Positions 1-48,167 of a DNA stretch of 64,000 bases are shown here, piece by piece (position 1 is the first letter of the stretch; every line of letters begins with the position of its first letter). Source of the DNA: Salvelinus alpinus (Eukaryota > Chordata > Actinopteri > Salmoniformes > Salmonidae); contig NC_092099.1 in NCBI RefSeq assembly GCF_045679555.1, positions 13,034,076 to 13,098,075 of the forward strand, given 5' to 3'. The translations under genes were made by a program, and so were the position numbers. The notes beneath the pieces are model-generated. The model was not told where the DNA came from and did no database searches. It was given only the letters and a program-made list of their open reading frames with translations.

Positions 1-360
1 AGACCCTGTCATGGCCAGCCCAATCTCCAGACCTGAACCCCATTGAAAACCTCTGGAATGTGATCAAGAGGAAGATGGATGGTCACAAGACATCAAACAA
101 AGCCGAGCTGATTGAATTTTTGAGCCAGGAGTGGCATAAAGTCACCAAACATCAACGTGAAAGACTGGTGGAGAGCTGTGATTGAAAATCAGGGTTAGTC
201 CACCAAATATTGATTTCTGAACTTTTCCTAAGTTAAAACATTAGTATTGGGTCGTTTTAAAAATGAATATGAACTTATTTTCTTTGCATTATTCAAGGTC
301 TGACATCACTGCATCTTTTTTTGTTATTTTGACCAGTTATCATTTTCTGCAAATAAATAG
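1..360 (+). mobile_element. Tc1/mariner-like transposase 3' fragment
   Basis: Plus-strand frame at 3-185 encodes [20 protein letters not shown], the DD34E block with the final Glu, down to ERLVES, where a small deletion removes the MPRR segment and causes a premature stop. The A/T-rich 3' end of the element continues to about 360. The left part lies outside the window. Confidence 0.85.
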
Positions 361-999
361 TTTTATTTGGAATTTGGGAGAAATGCTGTCAGTAGTTTAT
401 AGAATAAAACAAAAATGTTCATCTTACCCAAACGCATTCCTATGAACAGTAAAACCAGAGAAACTGATCATTTTGCAGTGGTCTCTTAATTGTTTCCAGA
501 GCCGTTTAAAAAAGAAAATTGGGAGGGGGAGACTTCCACTTATCCATCTACTTACACTGTGTTTTCAAAATACCCCTCCGAATACCCATTAAGAGAGGCA
601 TAATAAGTCATGTCAAACTGTACAATTGCAGGAAATGCGTTTTAAAATGTTGAAAATTCCGGGGGAGGACCATCCCGAACCCCGTCTATTGTTCATCCCC
701 TCCAATATCTATACCACAATTTTGCCCTTGCACCAATCACTGGATATAATGATAAGAACATTTTCCTTTGTGTTCTTACCTTGACATGAGAGGTTCCTGG
801 ATTCAGCTTGAAATCACCAGAAAACACTAAATCACTTTCAAAGGAGACTGCGTTCAAAGAGCGATAGAGCTTGGAATGTGTTCTGTCAACATGTCCACTC
901 TCAGAAGGAAACCCTCTGTAAACACTAGTCTAGCCAGGCCCTGATGTCAAAAGACACAGCTGCATTCTGGTGCAGTGCTTTTTAAAGTTTTAATGTACA

Positions 1000-2200
1000 T
1001 GTGCACACATACAGTGAAATGCCTTTCTTGCAACCTCTGAACCCAACAGTAATCAATATCAATGTAATACTAAAAATAACATCAGGTAGAACAAACACAC
1101 AATAAATACAAATAAGAAATTATAAGAACACGAGAAAGTAAGTAAGCTGCTGTTGCCATACCAAGCAGTGATGCAGCCAGTCAAGATGCTCTCAATGGAG
1201 CAGCTGTAGAACTTTTGGAGGATCTGAGGGCCCATGCCAAACTTTTTCAACCTCCTGAGGGGGAAGAGGTGCTGTCGCACCTTCTTCACGACTGAGTGCG
1301 TGAAGAGTGCGTGTGTGTGGACTTATATTTCCCTCACTAACTTTAAACATCAGCTATCTGAGTTGCTAACTGATCGCTGCAGCTGCACATAGCCCATCTG
1401 TAAATAGCCCATCCAATCTACCTACCTCATCCCCATATTGCTTTTATTAACTTTTCTGCTCTTTTGCACACCAGTATTTCTACTTGCACATCATCATCTG
1501 CACATCTATCACTCCAGTGTTAATTTGCTAAATTGTAATTAGTTCCCTACTATGGCCTATTTATTGCCTTACCTCCTCACGCCATTTGCACACACTGTAT
1601 ATAGACTTTCTTTTTTTCTATTGTGTTATTGACTGTACGCTTGTGTGTCGCACTGCTTTGCTTTATCTTGGCCAGGTCGCGGTTGTAAATAAGAACTTGT
1701 TTTCAACTGGCCTACCTGGTTAAATAAAGGTGAAATAAAAAAAATAAAAAAGTCCTTTGTGATTTGGACCCCACTGCAGTCCTGTCAATGTGGGCGTGCT
1801 CGCCCCCCGTTTCCTGTAGTCCACGATCAGCTCCTTGGCACCATGCCAGGTCACTGACTTCCTCCATGTAGGTTGTCTCATCGTCGCTGGTGATCAGGCC
1901 TACCACCGTCGTGTCGTCAGAAAACTTGAAGATGGTGTTGGAGTCGTGCTTGGCCATGCAGTCATGGGTGAACAAGGAGTACAGGAGAGGACTAAGCACA
2001 CACCCCTATGGGGCCCCTGTGTTGAGGATCAGCGTGGCGGAGGTGATGTTGCCTACCCTTACTACCTGGGGGCGGCCCGTCATGAAATCCAGGATCCAGT
2101 TGCAGAGGGAGGTGTTCAGTCCCAGGGTCCTAAGCTTGGTGACGAGCTTTGGAGGGGACTATGGTGTTGAACACTGAGCTTTTTATGTCTCTCTGTTGTG
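1000..2200 (-). mobile_element. non-LTR retrotransposon fragment (CR1/Rex/L2 group), interrupted
   Basis: Minus strand. 2200 down to about 1760 encodes reverse-transcriptase pieces: [40 protein letters not shown] in a shifted frame, and NTIFKFSDDTTVVGL (the catalytic ADD is SDD here). About 1289 down to 1000 holds the ORF2 C-terminus (LFPLRRLKKFGM). The stretch between is another element in opposite orientation. Frameshifts make it inactive. Confidence 0.75.
1321..1750 (+). mobile_element. LINE 3' end (plus strand), nested
   Basis: A/T-rich 3' UTR ending in a tail motif with GGCCAGGTCGCGGTTGTAAA, CTACCTGGTTAAATAAAGG and a short A-rich repeat. The same 3' end recurs at 2745-3245. It lies inside the minus-strand LINE, so it is the younger insertion. 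Confidence 0.75.
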
Positions 2201-2281
2201 CCCTCTGCCAGTGACAGATGTGGACCGTCTTGTCCGTGGATCCAGTGACCATCCATGGCAGGGTTGGAGAGAAGGCACAGG
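2200..2281 (-). pseudogene. wdsub1: wdsub1 pseudoexon (last WD repeat), joined to a LINE
   Basis: After the acceptor TTGTGACAG it encodes ACAFSPTLPWMVTGSTDKTV-HICHW, matching [20 protein letters not shown] of WDSUB1. At about 2200 the sequence turns into LINE reverse-transcriptase coding sequence ([11 protein letters not shown]) without any donor site. Confidence 0.75.
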
Positions 2282-2580
2282 CTGTCACAAGAGAAAGCGG
2301 GAAATAATTCAGTGTGTTTGATGCATACAGTTGCAGTGAGTTATATAACAACAGGGGGTAACAGGCTGGTACCTATTATGCTGGCTCAACGTGTGAAGAA
2401 GAACTCCATTGCTCTACAAAGGAAGAAATAAACAAACACTGACAAAGAATAATGTCTGGCATTTCTAACTGTTAAGAGACTGTGATTTGTACCAGAGCAA
2501 CAGTGGCGTGTGGATGGATACATCTGTTTCAAAAGCAAAACACAACTTACTAAGACCACATCAAAGACTGTTTCACATAC

Positions 2581-2614
2581 CAGATTGTACACCGTCACCG
2601 TCTTATCCACGGAG
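2581..2614 (-). pseudogene. wdsub1: wdsub1 pseudoexon (34 nt, SVDKTVTVYNL)
   Basis: Short exon between a good acceptor (TTTTTCAACAG) and donor (CTG|GTATGT) encoding SVDKTVTVYNL, equivalent to SVDKSVIVYD of WDSUB1. It is undamaged in itself. Confidence 0.75.
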
Positions 2615-2744
2615 CTGTTGAAAAACACAACGGTGATTTATTTTATTCATCCCAACAGCTCATCAGTACAAGACACAACTAATCACGCAGAAGGAACAGA
2701 AATGAAGCAAAACTTCTACTTCACCAACTAACACAAGCAGCAGA

Positions 2745-3245
2745 TTATTGAGCAGTCGGCAGGTAAGGGTGCTCTCGAGTGCCATCAGATTTGCCACCAA
2801 TGCTTCTTAAAGGACACATCACTGCACTCTATACTCTAGAGCAGCTCACAGATTTCTGCACCTGTACATAGCCCATCTATAATTTAGCCCAAACAACTAC
2901 CTCTTCCCCTACTGTATTTATTTATTTTGTTCCTTTGCACCCCATTATTTCTATTTCTACTTTGCACATTCTTCCACTGCAAATCTACCATTCCAGTGTT
3001 TAACTTGCTATATTGTATTTACCTCGCCACCATGGCCTTTTTTTGCCTTTACCTCCCTTATCTCACCTCATATATAGACTTATTTTTCTACTGTATTATT
3101 GACTGTATGTTTTGTTTATTCCATGTGTAAATCTGTGTTGTTGTGTGTCAAATTGCTATGCTTTATCTTGGCCAGGTCGCAGTTGCAAATGAGAACTTGT
3201 TCTAAACTAGCCTACCTGGTTAAATAAAGGTGAAAAAAAATCTAA
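2745..3245 (+). mobile_element. LINE 3' fragment with internal deletion
   Basis: Begins with about 80 nt of ORF2 sequence that is nearly the same as 3812-3895, then jumps directly to a 3' UTR of the type seen at 1321-1750, ending GGCCAGGTCGCAGTTGCAAA and TTAAATAAAGGTG. Most of the ORF2 end is missing between the two parts. Confidence 0.7.
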
Positions 3246-3469
3246 TAAAATTGAGAACTTTAAATTCTGCTATGTAAGGCTTCAGAGTAGAGACCCCCTA
3301 GTGGTCAAATATGAGAAAAGCACTATTTAAAAGAAAATACGTATATGATTACGGTATACCAAGTTTATTCCAACTGAATAGGGATTGAAGAAATATTTGG
3401 TCACACCTTACATTATAGTGCTGTTATTGCTGTGTATATATTCCTACAAGAACCCTAGGGTTAGGGTAT

Positions 3470-3533
3470 CTCTGGTCCAGGGCGTTTGTGAAGGCTAAGC
3501 ATTAGCAAGCCTGACAAACACACTGGACCAGAG
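3470..3533. repeat. short hairpin-forming inverted repeat
   Basis: Arms 3470-3489 and 3514-3533 pair at 18 of 20 positions (CTCTGGTCCAG versus CTGGACCAGAG ends) with a 24-nt loop that itself has AGGCT/AGCCT ends. Confidence 0.6.
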
Positions 3534-3811
3534 CTATGGTTAAGACTTGGGTAATGAGAGGACGGATGAGACAAGCAGCTCTCCGTCATATGAGAAGATA
3601 CAGGAGAGCACAGGGGCCGACTGACCAGTCAGAGCGGTGCAGCTGCATCTCACAGCCTGGGAATCAATAACTCACAAAGACGTCCTGTAGAGAAGACCTC
3701 ACCACCCACATCCCACTGTCTGTCTGACTGTCTGTCCCACTGACCACCCCTCTGACTATCCCTGCCCCAACCACAGCTGGATTAACAAGTTAAAGAAGGC
3801 TGTCAGTAACC

Positions 3812-5561
3812 ACTCGGCATGTAAGGATGCTCTCGAGTGCCATCAGATTTGCCACCAATGCTTCTTATAGGACACATCACTGCACTCTATACTCTTCTGT
3901 AAACTGGTAATCTCTGTATACCCGTCGCAAGACCCACTGGTTGATGCTTATTTATAAAATCCTCTTAGGCCTCACTCCCCCCTATCTGAGATACCTACTG
4001 CAGCCCTCACCCTCCAAATACAACACCCGTTCTGCCAGTCACATTCTGTTAAAGGTCCCCAAAACACACACATCCCTGGGTCGCTCCTCTTTTCAGTTTG
4101 CTGCAGCTAGCGACTGGAACGAACTGCAACAAACACTCAAGCTGGACAGTTTTATCTCAATCTCTTCATTCAAAGACTCAATCATGGACACTCTTACTGA
4201 CAGTTGTGGCTGCTTCGTCTGATGTATTGTTGTCTCTACCTTATTGCCCTTTGTGCTGTTGTCTGTGCCCAATAATGTTTGTACCCTGTTTTGTGCTGCT
4301 ACCATGTTGTGTTGCTACCATGTTGTTGTCATGTTGTTGTGTTGCTACCATGTTGTTGCCATGTGTTGCTACCATGTTGTTGCCATGTTGTGTTGCTACC
4401 ATGTTGTTGTCATGTTGTGTTGCTACCATGTTGTTGTCATGTTGTGTTGCTACCATGTTGTTGTCATGTTGTGTTGCTACCATGTTGTTGTCATGTTGTG
4501 TTGCTACCATGTTGTTGCCATGTTGTGTTGCTACCATGTTGTTGCCATGTTGTGTTGCTACCATGTTGTGTCATGTTGTGTTGCTACCATGTTGTTGTCG
4601 TGTTGTGTTGCTACCATGTTGTTGTCATGTGTTGCTACCATGTTGTTGTCATGTTGTGTTGCTACCATGTTGTTGTCATGTGTTGCTACCATGTTGTTGT
4701 CATGTGTTGCTACCATGTTGTTGTCATGTTGTGTTGCTACCATGTTGTTGTCATGTGTTGCTACCATGTTGTTGTCATGTTGTGTTGCTACCATGTTGTT
4801 GTCATGTTGTGTTGCTACCATGTTGTTGTCATGTTGTGTTGCTACTATGTTGTTGTCATGTTGTGTTGCTACCATGTTGTTGTCATGTTGTGTTGCTACC
4901 ATGTTGTTGTCATGTTGTGTTGCTACCATGTTGTGTTTTTACCATGTTGTGTTGCTACCATGTTGTGTTGCTACCATGTCGTTGTCATGTTGTGTTGCTA
5001 CTATGTTGTTGTCATGTTGTGTTGCTACCATGTTGTGTTTCTACCATGTTGTGTTGCTACCATGTTGTGTTGCTACCATGTTGTTGTCATGTTGTGTTGC
5101 TACTATGTTGTTGTCATGTTGTGTTGCTACCATGTTGTGTTTCTACCATGTTGTGTTGCTACCATGTTGTGTTGCTACCATGTTGTTGTCATGTTGTGTT
5201 GCTACTATGTTGTTGTCATGTTGTGTTGCTACCATGTTGTGCTGCTACCATGTTGTGTTGCTACCATGTTGTTGTCATGTTGTGTTGCTACTATGTTGTT
5301 GTCATGTTGTGTTGCTACCATGTTGTTGTCATGTTGTGTTGCTACCATGTTGTTGTCATGTGTTGCTGCCTTTCTATTTTCTTGTCTTAGTTCTCTCTTT
5401 ATGTTGTGTTGTCTCACTTGTCGTGATGTGTGTTGTTATTTTTTTTAAATACCAGTCCCCCGTCCCCACAGGAGGCCTTTAGCCTTTTGGTAGGCAGTCA
5501 TTGTAAATAAGAATTTGTTCTTAACTGACTTGCCTAGTTAAATAAAGGTTCAGTAAATAAA
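3812..5561 (+). mobile_element. L2-like LINE 3' end with expanded 3' UTR minisatellite
   Basis: ORF2 C-terminal part: SAIRFATNASYRTHHCTLYS, one stop, then MLIYKILLGLTPPYLRYLLQ through SSFQFAAASDWNELQQTLK and a stop near 4220. The 3' UTR contains the large tandem array at 4297-5365 and ends with CTTAACTGACTTGCCTAGTT and AAATAAAGG-type tail. 5'-truncated, as is usual for LINE copies. Confidence 0.75.
4297..5365 (+). repeat. minisatellite in a LINE 3' UTR
   Basis: About 1.07 kb of tandem units built from GTGTTGCTACCATGTTGTT and GTCAT blocks. The basic unit is about 27 bp; shorter units with one block missing (CATGTGTTGCTACC) are interspersed, and a compound unit of about 96-123 bp repeats near 4930-5300. 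Long open frames on both strands come only from the repeat structure. Confidence 0.9.
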
Positions 5562-6485
5562 ACCACAACACTCTGGACACTGATGCCGGGGTTCAATCCA
5601 AGGTGCTTTATACATAAATGTTATGGTTTTGTATGGAGACTTTTGCCTGTCGCCTTTATAAAATGCATTTGTCAGTTGTCCAGTGCACTGCTCTATAATG
5701 CGCCTTGAATTTAATCCTGGCTGGACTGTCCCTTAAGGAGAAGGCTACACACTATACATACTGCATTTTAATTCAGTTATGCCAAATTATTTATTTGCAG
5801 GTTGACAACCAAGCACCATGGTAAAACAATTGTCCTTTCTCAAATTCATCTGATCTACATTAGATTTCTTTCCTCCTGGCAAGATTCAAAATCAGTCATT
5901 TATTATTTTTAATTGCTTTTAATTTGGCCTTTACAGGCTGAGTAAGTAGTGATGGCCATGTGGCTATTAAAATTCACAGTGAATAAAGAGAGGGTAATTA
6001 TATTTCTAAACCATAAAAAACTACAGGAAAAATGAATAACATCAACACCAGGAAGCAGAATGACAGTTCAATTGAAAGGTTACTGACACAAAAGAGATCC
6101 GGAAAATTTACTATAAATATTCCGCCCATCCAAAATACAATTTCCTCTGAAAGTGGTACAATAACCATGTGAGGCACAGCGCCTTGGTATGCACTGCCCC
6201 TTCTGCAGCCTATGAGTGGCCATTGTTCTCTGGTTTCATTCCCTGTGCTGTTGTGGGCTTCCTTTAGTGTGCTGCTGCTCAAAGACAAAAGGCACCACAA
6301 CACATCCCTGTGGAACACCACTCAGTATGCACATCTCACCCAGGAACAGCTGTTACCACAGCAACAGAGATAGGATAGCCACTACATAAGTAGCACAAGA
6401 CCATCCACCAGTTTCCAAAGAGTAATGCAAAGCCTACTATCTGGCCATTCAGGCCCATTCTAATATTTGTTCAATTTATGGTGCT
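5562..6485. other. intronic sequence of the wdsub1 pseudogene, nothing recognised
   Basis: About 0.9 kb without a recognisable exon or transposon. Open frames here are short and show no family motif. Confidence 0.4.
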
Positions 6486-6808
6486 GACCTGTTGCACTCT
6501 CTATAACCACGGTGGCCCTGCTGGTCATCTATGGACGTTTGAACATCTTGAAGAACGATCTGGCCTTAATGGCCATGTACTATTATAATATCCATCCGGC
6601 ACAGCCAGAAGAGGACTACCCACCCCTCACAACCTGGTTCCTCTCAAGGTTTCTTCCTAAGTTCCAGGCTTTCTAGGGAGTTTTTCCTAGCAACCGTGCT
6701 TCTACATCTGCATTGCTCTCTGGGGCTTTAGGCTGGGTTTTTGTATAAGCACTGTGTGACAAACTGCTGAGGTGAAAAGGGCTTTATAAATACATTTGAT
6801 TGATTGAC
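6486..6808 (+). repeat. dispersed salmonid-type repeat
   Basis: Runs from GTTGCACTCTCTATAACCAC to a TTTGATTGATTGA tail, with the phrases CTTGAAGAACGATCTGGCCT and TTCCTCTCAAGGTTTCTTCC. I recognise it as a repeat common in salmonid genomes; the short-repeat tail suggests retroposition. The class is uncertain. Confidence 0.6.
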
Positions 6809-7756
6809 GGCAGTGTTTGTGGTTTGTTAAAGGGCATGATTGCTTCCATTTGTATGCTGTTTATTGGATTGTTGGTTATGGAATGGGCAGATACATTAAA
6901 ATACTGTATATCAGATGCTGATCACAGTCCAAAACAAAGAGCAGATATTGAATTCTATAAGAACTAGTATGTGTGTGAAATACAGAAGAGTAACTGTAAA
7001 CAATGTTTGGATACATGTATTGATTTTCAAATTGGAACATATATATCTTAAACCCACTGGGAAGATACTTGCTGGTCTTCAATCTGATATGACTGAAAGC
7101 AATCTATTATTGATGAGGTTTATTTTAGCACTGATGCGGTTTGTTCTAAAACACTAATGCAATTATTTTATTCCGTGCAGACGATGCTGTGCTCAATCTC
7201 GCTATCTATTCCTGTGTGTGCGTAGCAGAAGCCAGACCAGCCTACGTGCTATAGCATGCTGTGATACGATCCATATCTTCAGTTGACTGTCCTGTCCACA
7301 GGAGGCCAATCGAAACTGCACTGAACTGCCATCTGTGAAGGCGCGGCGGAACAAACCCGGCACATTGACTCTCCATCAGAATAATAATGTTTACTTTGGA
7401 AGAAAAAAAACATAATAGGTTGGTGCTTATCTTTTTGAAGTGTTGGGAACTATGAGAATACATTTTAGGCAATATCTAGAATTCAACTCTGACAATTATA
7501 GGATTAGAAGGATTGCATTGAAAATAGGAAAGGATAATGTTTATGATTGATGAAAGGTAAAACAATGTTTCAACAGTTGTGAGACATGAATTACTGTGTG
7601 GTTAGAACATTTGGTTATAATAAAACCTTTCAATGGTTATTTCTTTATTTAAGTCCCCACTGAGACTGCCACGAAGCTCTAGATGCACCATAGAAAGTTT
7701 TTTTTCTAAATAAAGTAATTTATAGTCTGAATTCTAACTCTCCATACTCGGGCTGA
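6809..7756. other. intronic sequence of the wdsub1 pseudogene, nothing recognised
   Basis: A/T-rich, no exon, transposase or RNA gene seen. Confidence 0.35.
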
Positions 7757-7832
7757 GTGCCAAATGGCACCCTATTGGACCCAGGTAAAAATAATGAACT
7801 ATATTAGGGAATAGGGTGTCATTTGGGATTCA
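7757..7832. mobile_element. palindromic MITE, copy 1
   Basis: Ends CCAAATGGCACCCTATT and AATAGGGTGTCATTTGGGA are inverted repeats. Same family as nine further copies in the window. Confidence 0.75.
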
Positions 7833-7946
7833 CCCTATGTATGGCTTTTCTCAGTTTTACACCTCAACTGGGCACTATCCCAATGTGTTGAAGAGAAGGG
7901 TGCCCTGAGGAGAGGATCACTTAACTGAGGTATGTTTTAATCTTAC

Positions 7947-8134
7947 CCATGTCAAACTGGGGTGCAGTGGCAGCAGGTCACCCCCAGGTCATTGGCATCC
8001 TTCTCTGCATGGAGCTGCTTCATGTACAGATCTCACACTTTGATATCTCCAGATGTGTACACCCTGTTATAAACATCTGCCCACAAGAAGTAAAGCAGCA
8101 CGCCATCACTGTGGTCTCGGTCATGGCACCAGAC
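7947..8134 (-). pseudogene. wdsub1: wdsub1 pseudoexon (WD repeat)
   Basis: Acceptor TTCCCAG and donor ATGG|GTAAGA are intact. The first frame reads TETTVMACCFTSCGQMFITG, then a 2-nt insertion shifts to SGDIKV-stop-DLYMKQLHAEKDAND and LGVTCCH. The stop TGA stands where WD repeats have the Trp of VWD. Matches the human segment SLAACAFSPNGSFFVTGSS and following residues. Confidence 0.85.
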
Positions 8135-8314
8135 CTGGGAAGATGAACAGTGGAATATGATGTCCCATTTTGATAGCCTATGCGGAGTCGGTAAAACGGA
8201 AACATCCGGTTTTCAGGGATACCGTATCTTCAATCTAGCTTCCGTTTCCCCTGAAGCCCAGATGAGGGGACTCCATTCAAGTGTTTATTTTACACCTGTT
8301 ATGAAGATTACATA

Positions 8315-9949
<1,635 letters not shown>

Positions 9950-10149
9950 TATGCTGATAAGGTTGCATCAATGAGGACAAGCAATAGGATGCTTCATTTG
10001 AATATTAGAGACCACTGGGATTATTTGTAAACGTAACAGACGTTTATTATCATAGGATGTGTCTGTGTAAGAATATCCCTCAGACCTATATATGTTTTAT
10101 GTATTACTATTATGAAGATTAGAGAACCAATCTCCAAGGGCATCAGGGC

Positions 10150-10551
10150 AACGCAACATCGGGAGCAGTTTATGCCCTAAATCAAAACCCAAAACCGCCA
10201 CGGTTCCATCTGATTTCCTGGACAGCAAGGGGAGGAGTCGGGAGACAGCGAGCACACCCTGACGGGGCTGCGGCCAGGATGCTGTAATTTTGCCATTAGC
10301 TCACCTGTCGCCAACTCCAAAATAGTCACCGCGTCTGTGGAGCAGCTGGACAGGTAGGTGCCACACACAAACTGTAGCAGTGAACTCCGTAGATGTGCCC
10401 TGAGAGGCGAGAACGGAAGCTCCGAGAAGTCATTCCTGTTATACATTCGTATGGTTTTATCCCCGGAGCAAGTCGCTAGTAGTGTAGGGGAGAACGCGCA
10501 CCTATACACCTCATGTCGATGATCGTGGAGTGTTTACAGTAATGGCACCAT
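10150..10551 (-). pseudogene. wdsub1: wdsub1 pseudoexon 1 (start and first WD repeats)
   Basis: ATG at 10551, then MVPLL-stop-TLHDH; the TAA is at 10534-10536. After it, RCAFSPTLLATCSGDKTIRM, CGTYLSSCSTDA and HPGRSPVRVCSLSPDS match WD repeats 1-3. A short internal stretch shows GVHCYS only in a shifted frame, so two compensating indels are present. Near 10240 the frame shifts again and SDGTVAVLGFDLGHKLL continues in another frame. Confidence 0.85.
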
Positions 10552-10796
10552 TTTGTCACTGTTGATAAATATTCGTCCTGTAAATAAAATATAATAACCT
10601 CAGCCTACACAAGGTGGCGCAAAACATCCAGGCATTAACGGTCTCAAAGCTGTAGGTAGCCTATACATATTCACTGGATATGAAATGATTCACCAGCAAT
10701 ATGCCATAAATAGTGTGCGAGATACCTCATCAAAAACAAATATTTTATTATGAATTGTCAAGTGTATTACTTTCATGGGCTTTAATAAAATATATA

Positions 10797-11302
10797 CACC
10801 GCGTGCACAAAACATTAGGAACACCTTCCCAATATTGAGTTGCACATCATTTTGCCCTCAGAACAGCCTCAATTCTTCAGGGCTTGGACTCTACAATGTG
10901 TTGAATGCGTTCCACAGGGATGCTGGCCCATATGGACTCCAATGCTTCTCACAGTTGTGTCAAGTTGGCTGGATGTCCTTTGGGTGGTGGACCATTCTTG
11001 ATGTTGAGTGTGAAAAAAAAGCATTGCAGTTTTTGACACACTCAAACCGGTTCGCCTGGCATCTATTTACATACCCCATTCAAAAGGCACTTACATTTTT
11101 GCCTTGCCCATACACCCTCTGAACAGCACACACACAATCCATGTCTCAAGGCTTAAAAAATCCTTCTTTAACCAGTCTCCTCCCCTTCATCTACACTGAT
11201 TGAAGTGGATTTAACAAGTGACATAAGGGATCATAGCTTTCACCTGGATTCCCCTGGTCAGTCTACTGTGTCATGGAAAAAGCATGTTTTGTACACTCAG
11301 TG
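10797..11302. mobile_element. non-autonomous Tc1-like element (506 bp)
   Basis: Flanked by TA on both sides, inverted ends CACCGCGTGCACAAAACATT / GTTTTGTACACTCAGTG (diverged). No transposase. Lies between wdsub1 exon 1 and the baz2b 3' end. Confidence 0.75.
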
Positions 11303-11636
11303 TAAGTGATAGTTATAATGACCAAATCCAAAAACAAATCATTGAAAATGAAAGCGTTGCTTACCTTACCTTAATCCACATCCAAATGCTGCTAGAACCA
11401 GGTGGAGCTTACCTTTTGTACAACCAGAAAAGTCATAGCTGATTGCATAACACTCATGGTGACACTGGGAGTTGCTAGGTGCAGTAGTAGGTCACCTAGG
11501 TAGGTGATGTCCCATTATTCACTGACATGTTTCTCAAATATGATATAAAGTAACCTCCCTCCACCCTCCAGACAAACGTAATAGTCCAATGACATTAAAA
11601 TTACCTTGCCAAATTGTAGGCCTATAATATAGCATA

Positions 11637-11700
11637 TGGCAGGACACCTGGGCTTTGTAATGTGAAAACAAATACAGGACAAAGCCCAGATGTCCTGCCA
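11637..11700. repeat. hairpin-forming inverted repeat
   Basis: GGCAGGACACCTGGGCTTTG and CAAAGCCCAGATGTCCTGCC are inverted copies with one mismatch, separated by 24 nt. It is downstream of the baz2b stop and near a candidate poly(A) signal. Confidence 0.6.
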
Positions 11701-11931
11701 AAATAAATGTTTGCAGTTTAGAAAATAAATATGAAGTAAAGCAAAATACAGAGTTCAAAAAGATCATTTTTATTAGATCCGTGCCACACACACTAGTGAA
11801 AAATAATGCTCCTACAAAAAAATTCTACTTTTCCTCACAATATTCATAAATAAAATAACTTCAAGTACTCTGACTCAGGTACAAAACACTGCTCAAGATG
11901 CCACCAGTAGGCCAAACACAGTGGTTATTAC

Positions 11932-12100
11932 CAGGGTTGGGATCAATTCCATTTAAATCCAGTCAATTTAGTAAGGAAACCAAATTCTAATTCCAAATTT
12001 TCCTCATTGAAAAGCATTGAAGATAATTGGAATTTCAGTGTACTTCCTGATATTGAATGGAATTTAAATGGAATTTAACCAGGAATACCCTGGTTATTAC
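11932..12100. mobile_element. MITE-like element
   Basis: Imperfect inverted ends: CCAGGGTTGGGATCAATTCC, with CCATTTAAAT inside, against ATTTAAATGGAATTTAACC and ACCCTGG. About 165 bp, no coding content. Confidence 0.6.
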
Positions 12101-12247
12101 AAAATGTTCCAGTGTCCTTGGGTCTGTGGCAAGGCAAATAGAGATAAATGCTTTTATGAAAGGTACTGTGCATCGCAATGCATTCTATACTGATGATAGG
12201 AAGATGTCAGAATTCGAGGCCCACGAGGGTTGACATTTCGTATACTG

Positions 12248-12363
<116 letters not shown>

Positions 12364-13269
12364 AGGAATACAAAACCAAAGGATTGAAATAATATCCTCC
12401 ACAAACTTTTGAGAGGGCAGGCACTACCAAGATTGAGGAGACCACAGTGTTTGCAGAGGATATACGGTACAGGCAATATACATGTATTTATCACTTTAAG
12501 ACTGAAATTAAACACTACAATCATTCTAAGGCATAAACAATATCAGGTGTCTTGTAACAGTGCTGTATGTACACATCATACATTTTACCATCAAGACTTA
12601 ATATTAACATTAATAAACAGTATATACAGATGTGCCATTGTTGCCTCACTGTCTAGGTTATGTTAGCGATGCAAAACATACATTGAAACGCAGCATTACA
12701 GTATTACCGTCATGAATCTTGTGGCGCCCTGGAGGCACAGAGCAGTGTAAACAATTCATTTTCCCCCCTTGGCTTTTGTTTTAATGTTCGCAAAACATTC
12801 CATAAGATTTTTGTTGTTGTTTTAAAGCAGTTTTCTTCCTTTTCTTAGAAAATGAAAACCATTTCCACTGATAAATAATTGGCAAAATTAAATACATTCA
12901 CTGTAATATTATATGTACAGTTAGTTGGAAAGCTTTTGTTCCCAGTTACAGCTCTGTTGGTGGTGGATTCAGTGTGGTTTCTTCTAGGAAATGGTATTGC
13001 ACTTTAAAAACACCCACCCCTTTTGTCTGAAACTCTTTGGGTGCATTTCCTTGCTCTTACACAACTAGTATTGTACTGTACATCAGTGAAGTCAATACGT
13101 AGCATTACAATTGTAAATGAATGAAGATTCCCTGGTTGCTGACAGAGAGACTTAAACCTTAGGTCTTGAAGACAGTCTTCAGACCAATACTGTCACTCCT
13201 GCTTGTGAGTGTAGAGTGGTTACTGCTGGTCCCATACAGTATAGTGAGGATAAAGTAGTACAAACTAGC

Positions 13270-48165
<34,896 letters not shown>

Positions 48166-48167
48166 AT

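Noticed and set aside
4098-5482. Cys/Leu/Val-rich frames of up to 430 codons at 4.1-5.5 kb
   Set aside because: Caused by the minisatellite in the LINE 3' UTR; translations are only repeats of the same few residues in three frames.
5998-6321. 107-codon minus-strand frame as a missing wdsub1 exon
   Set aside because: No WD-repeat motif and no splice sites at the right places.
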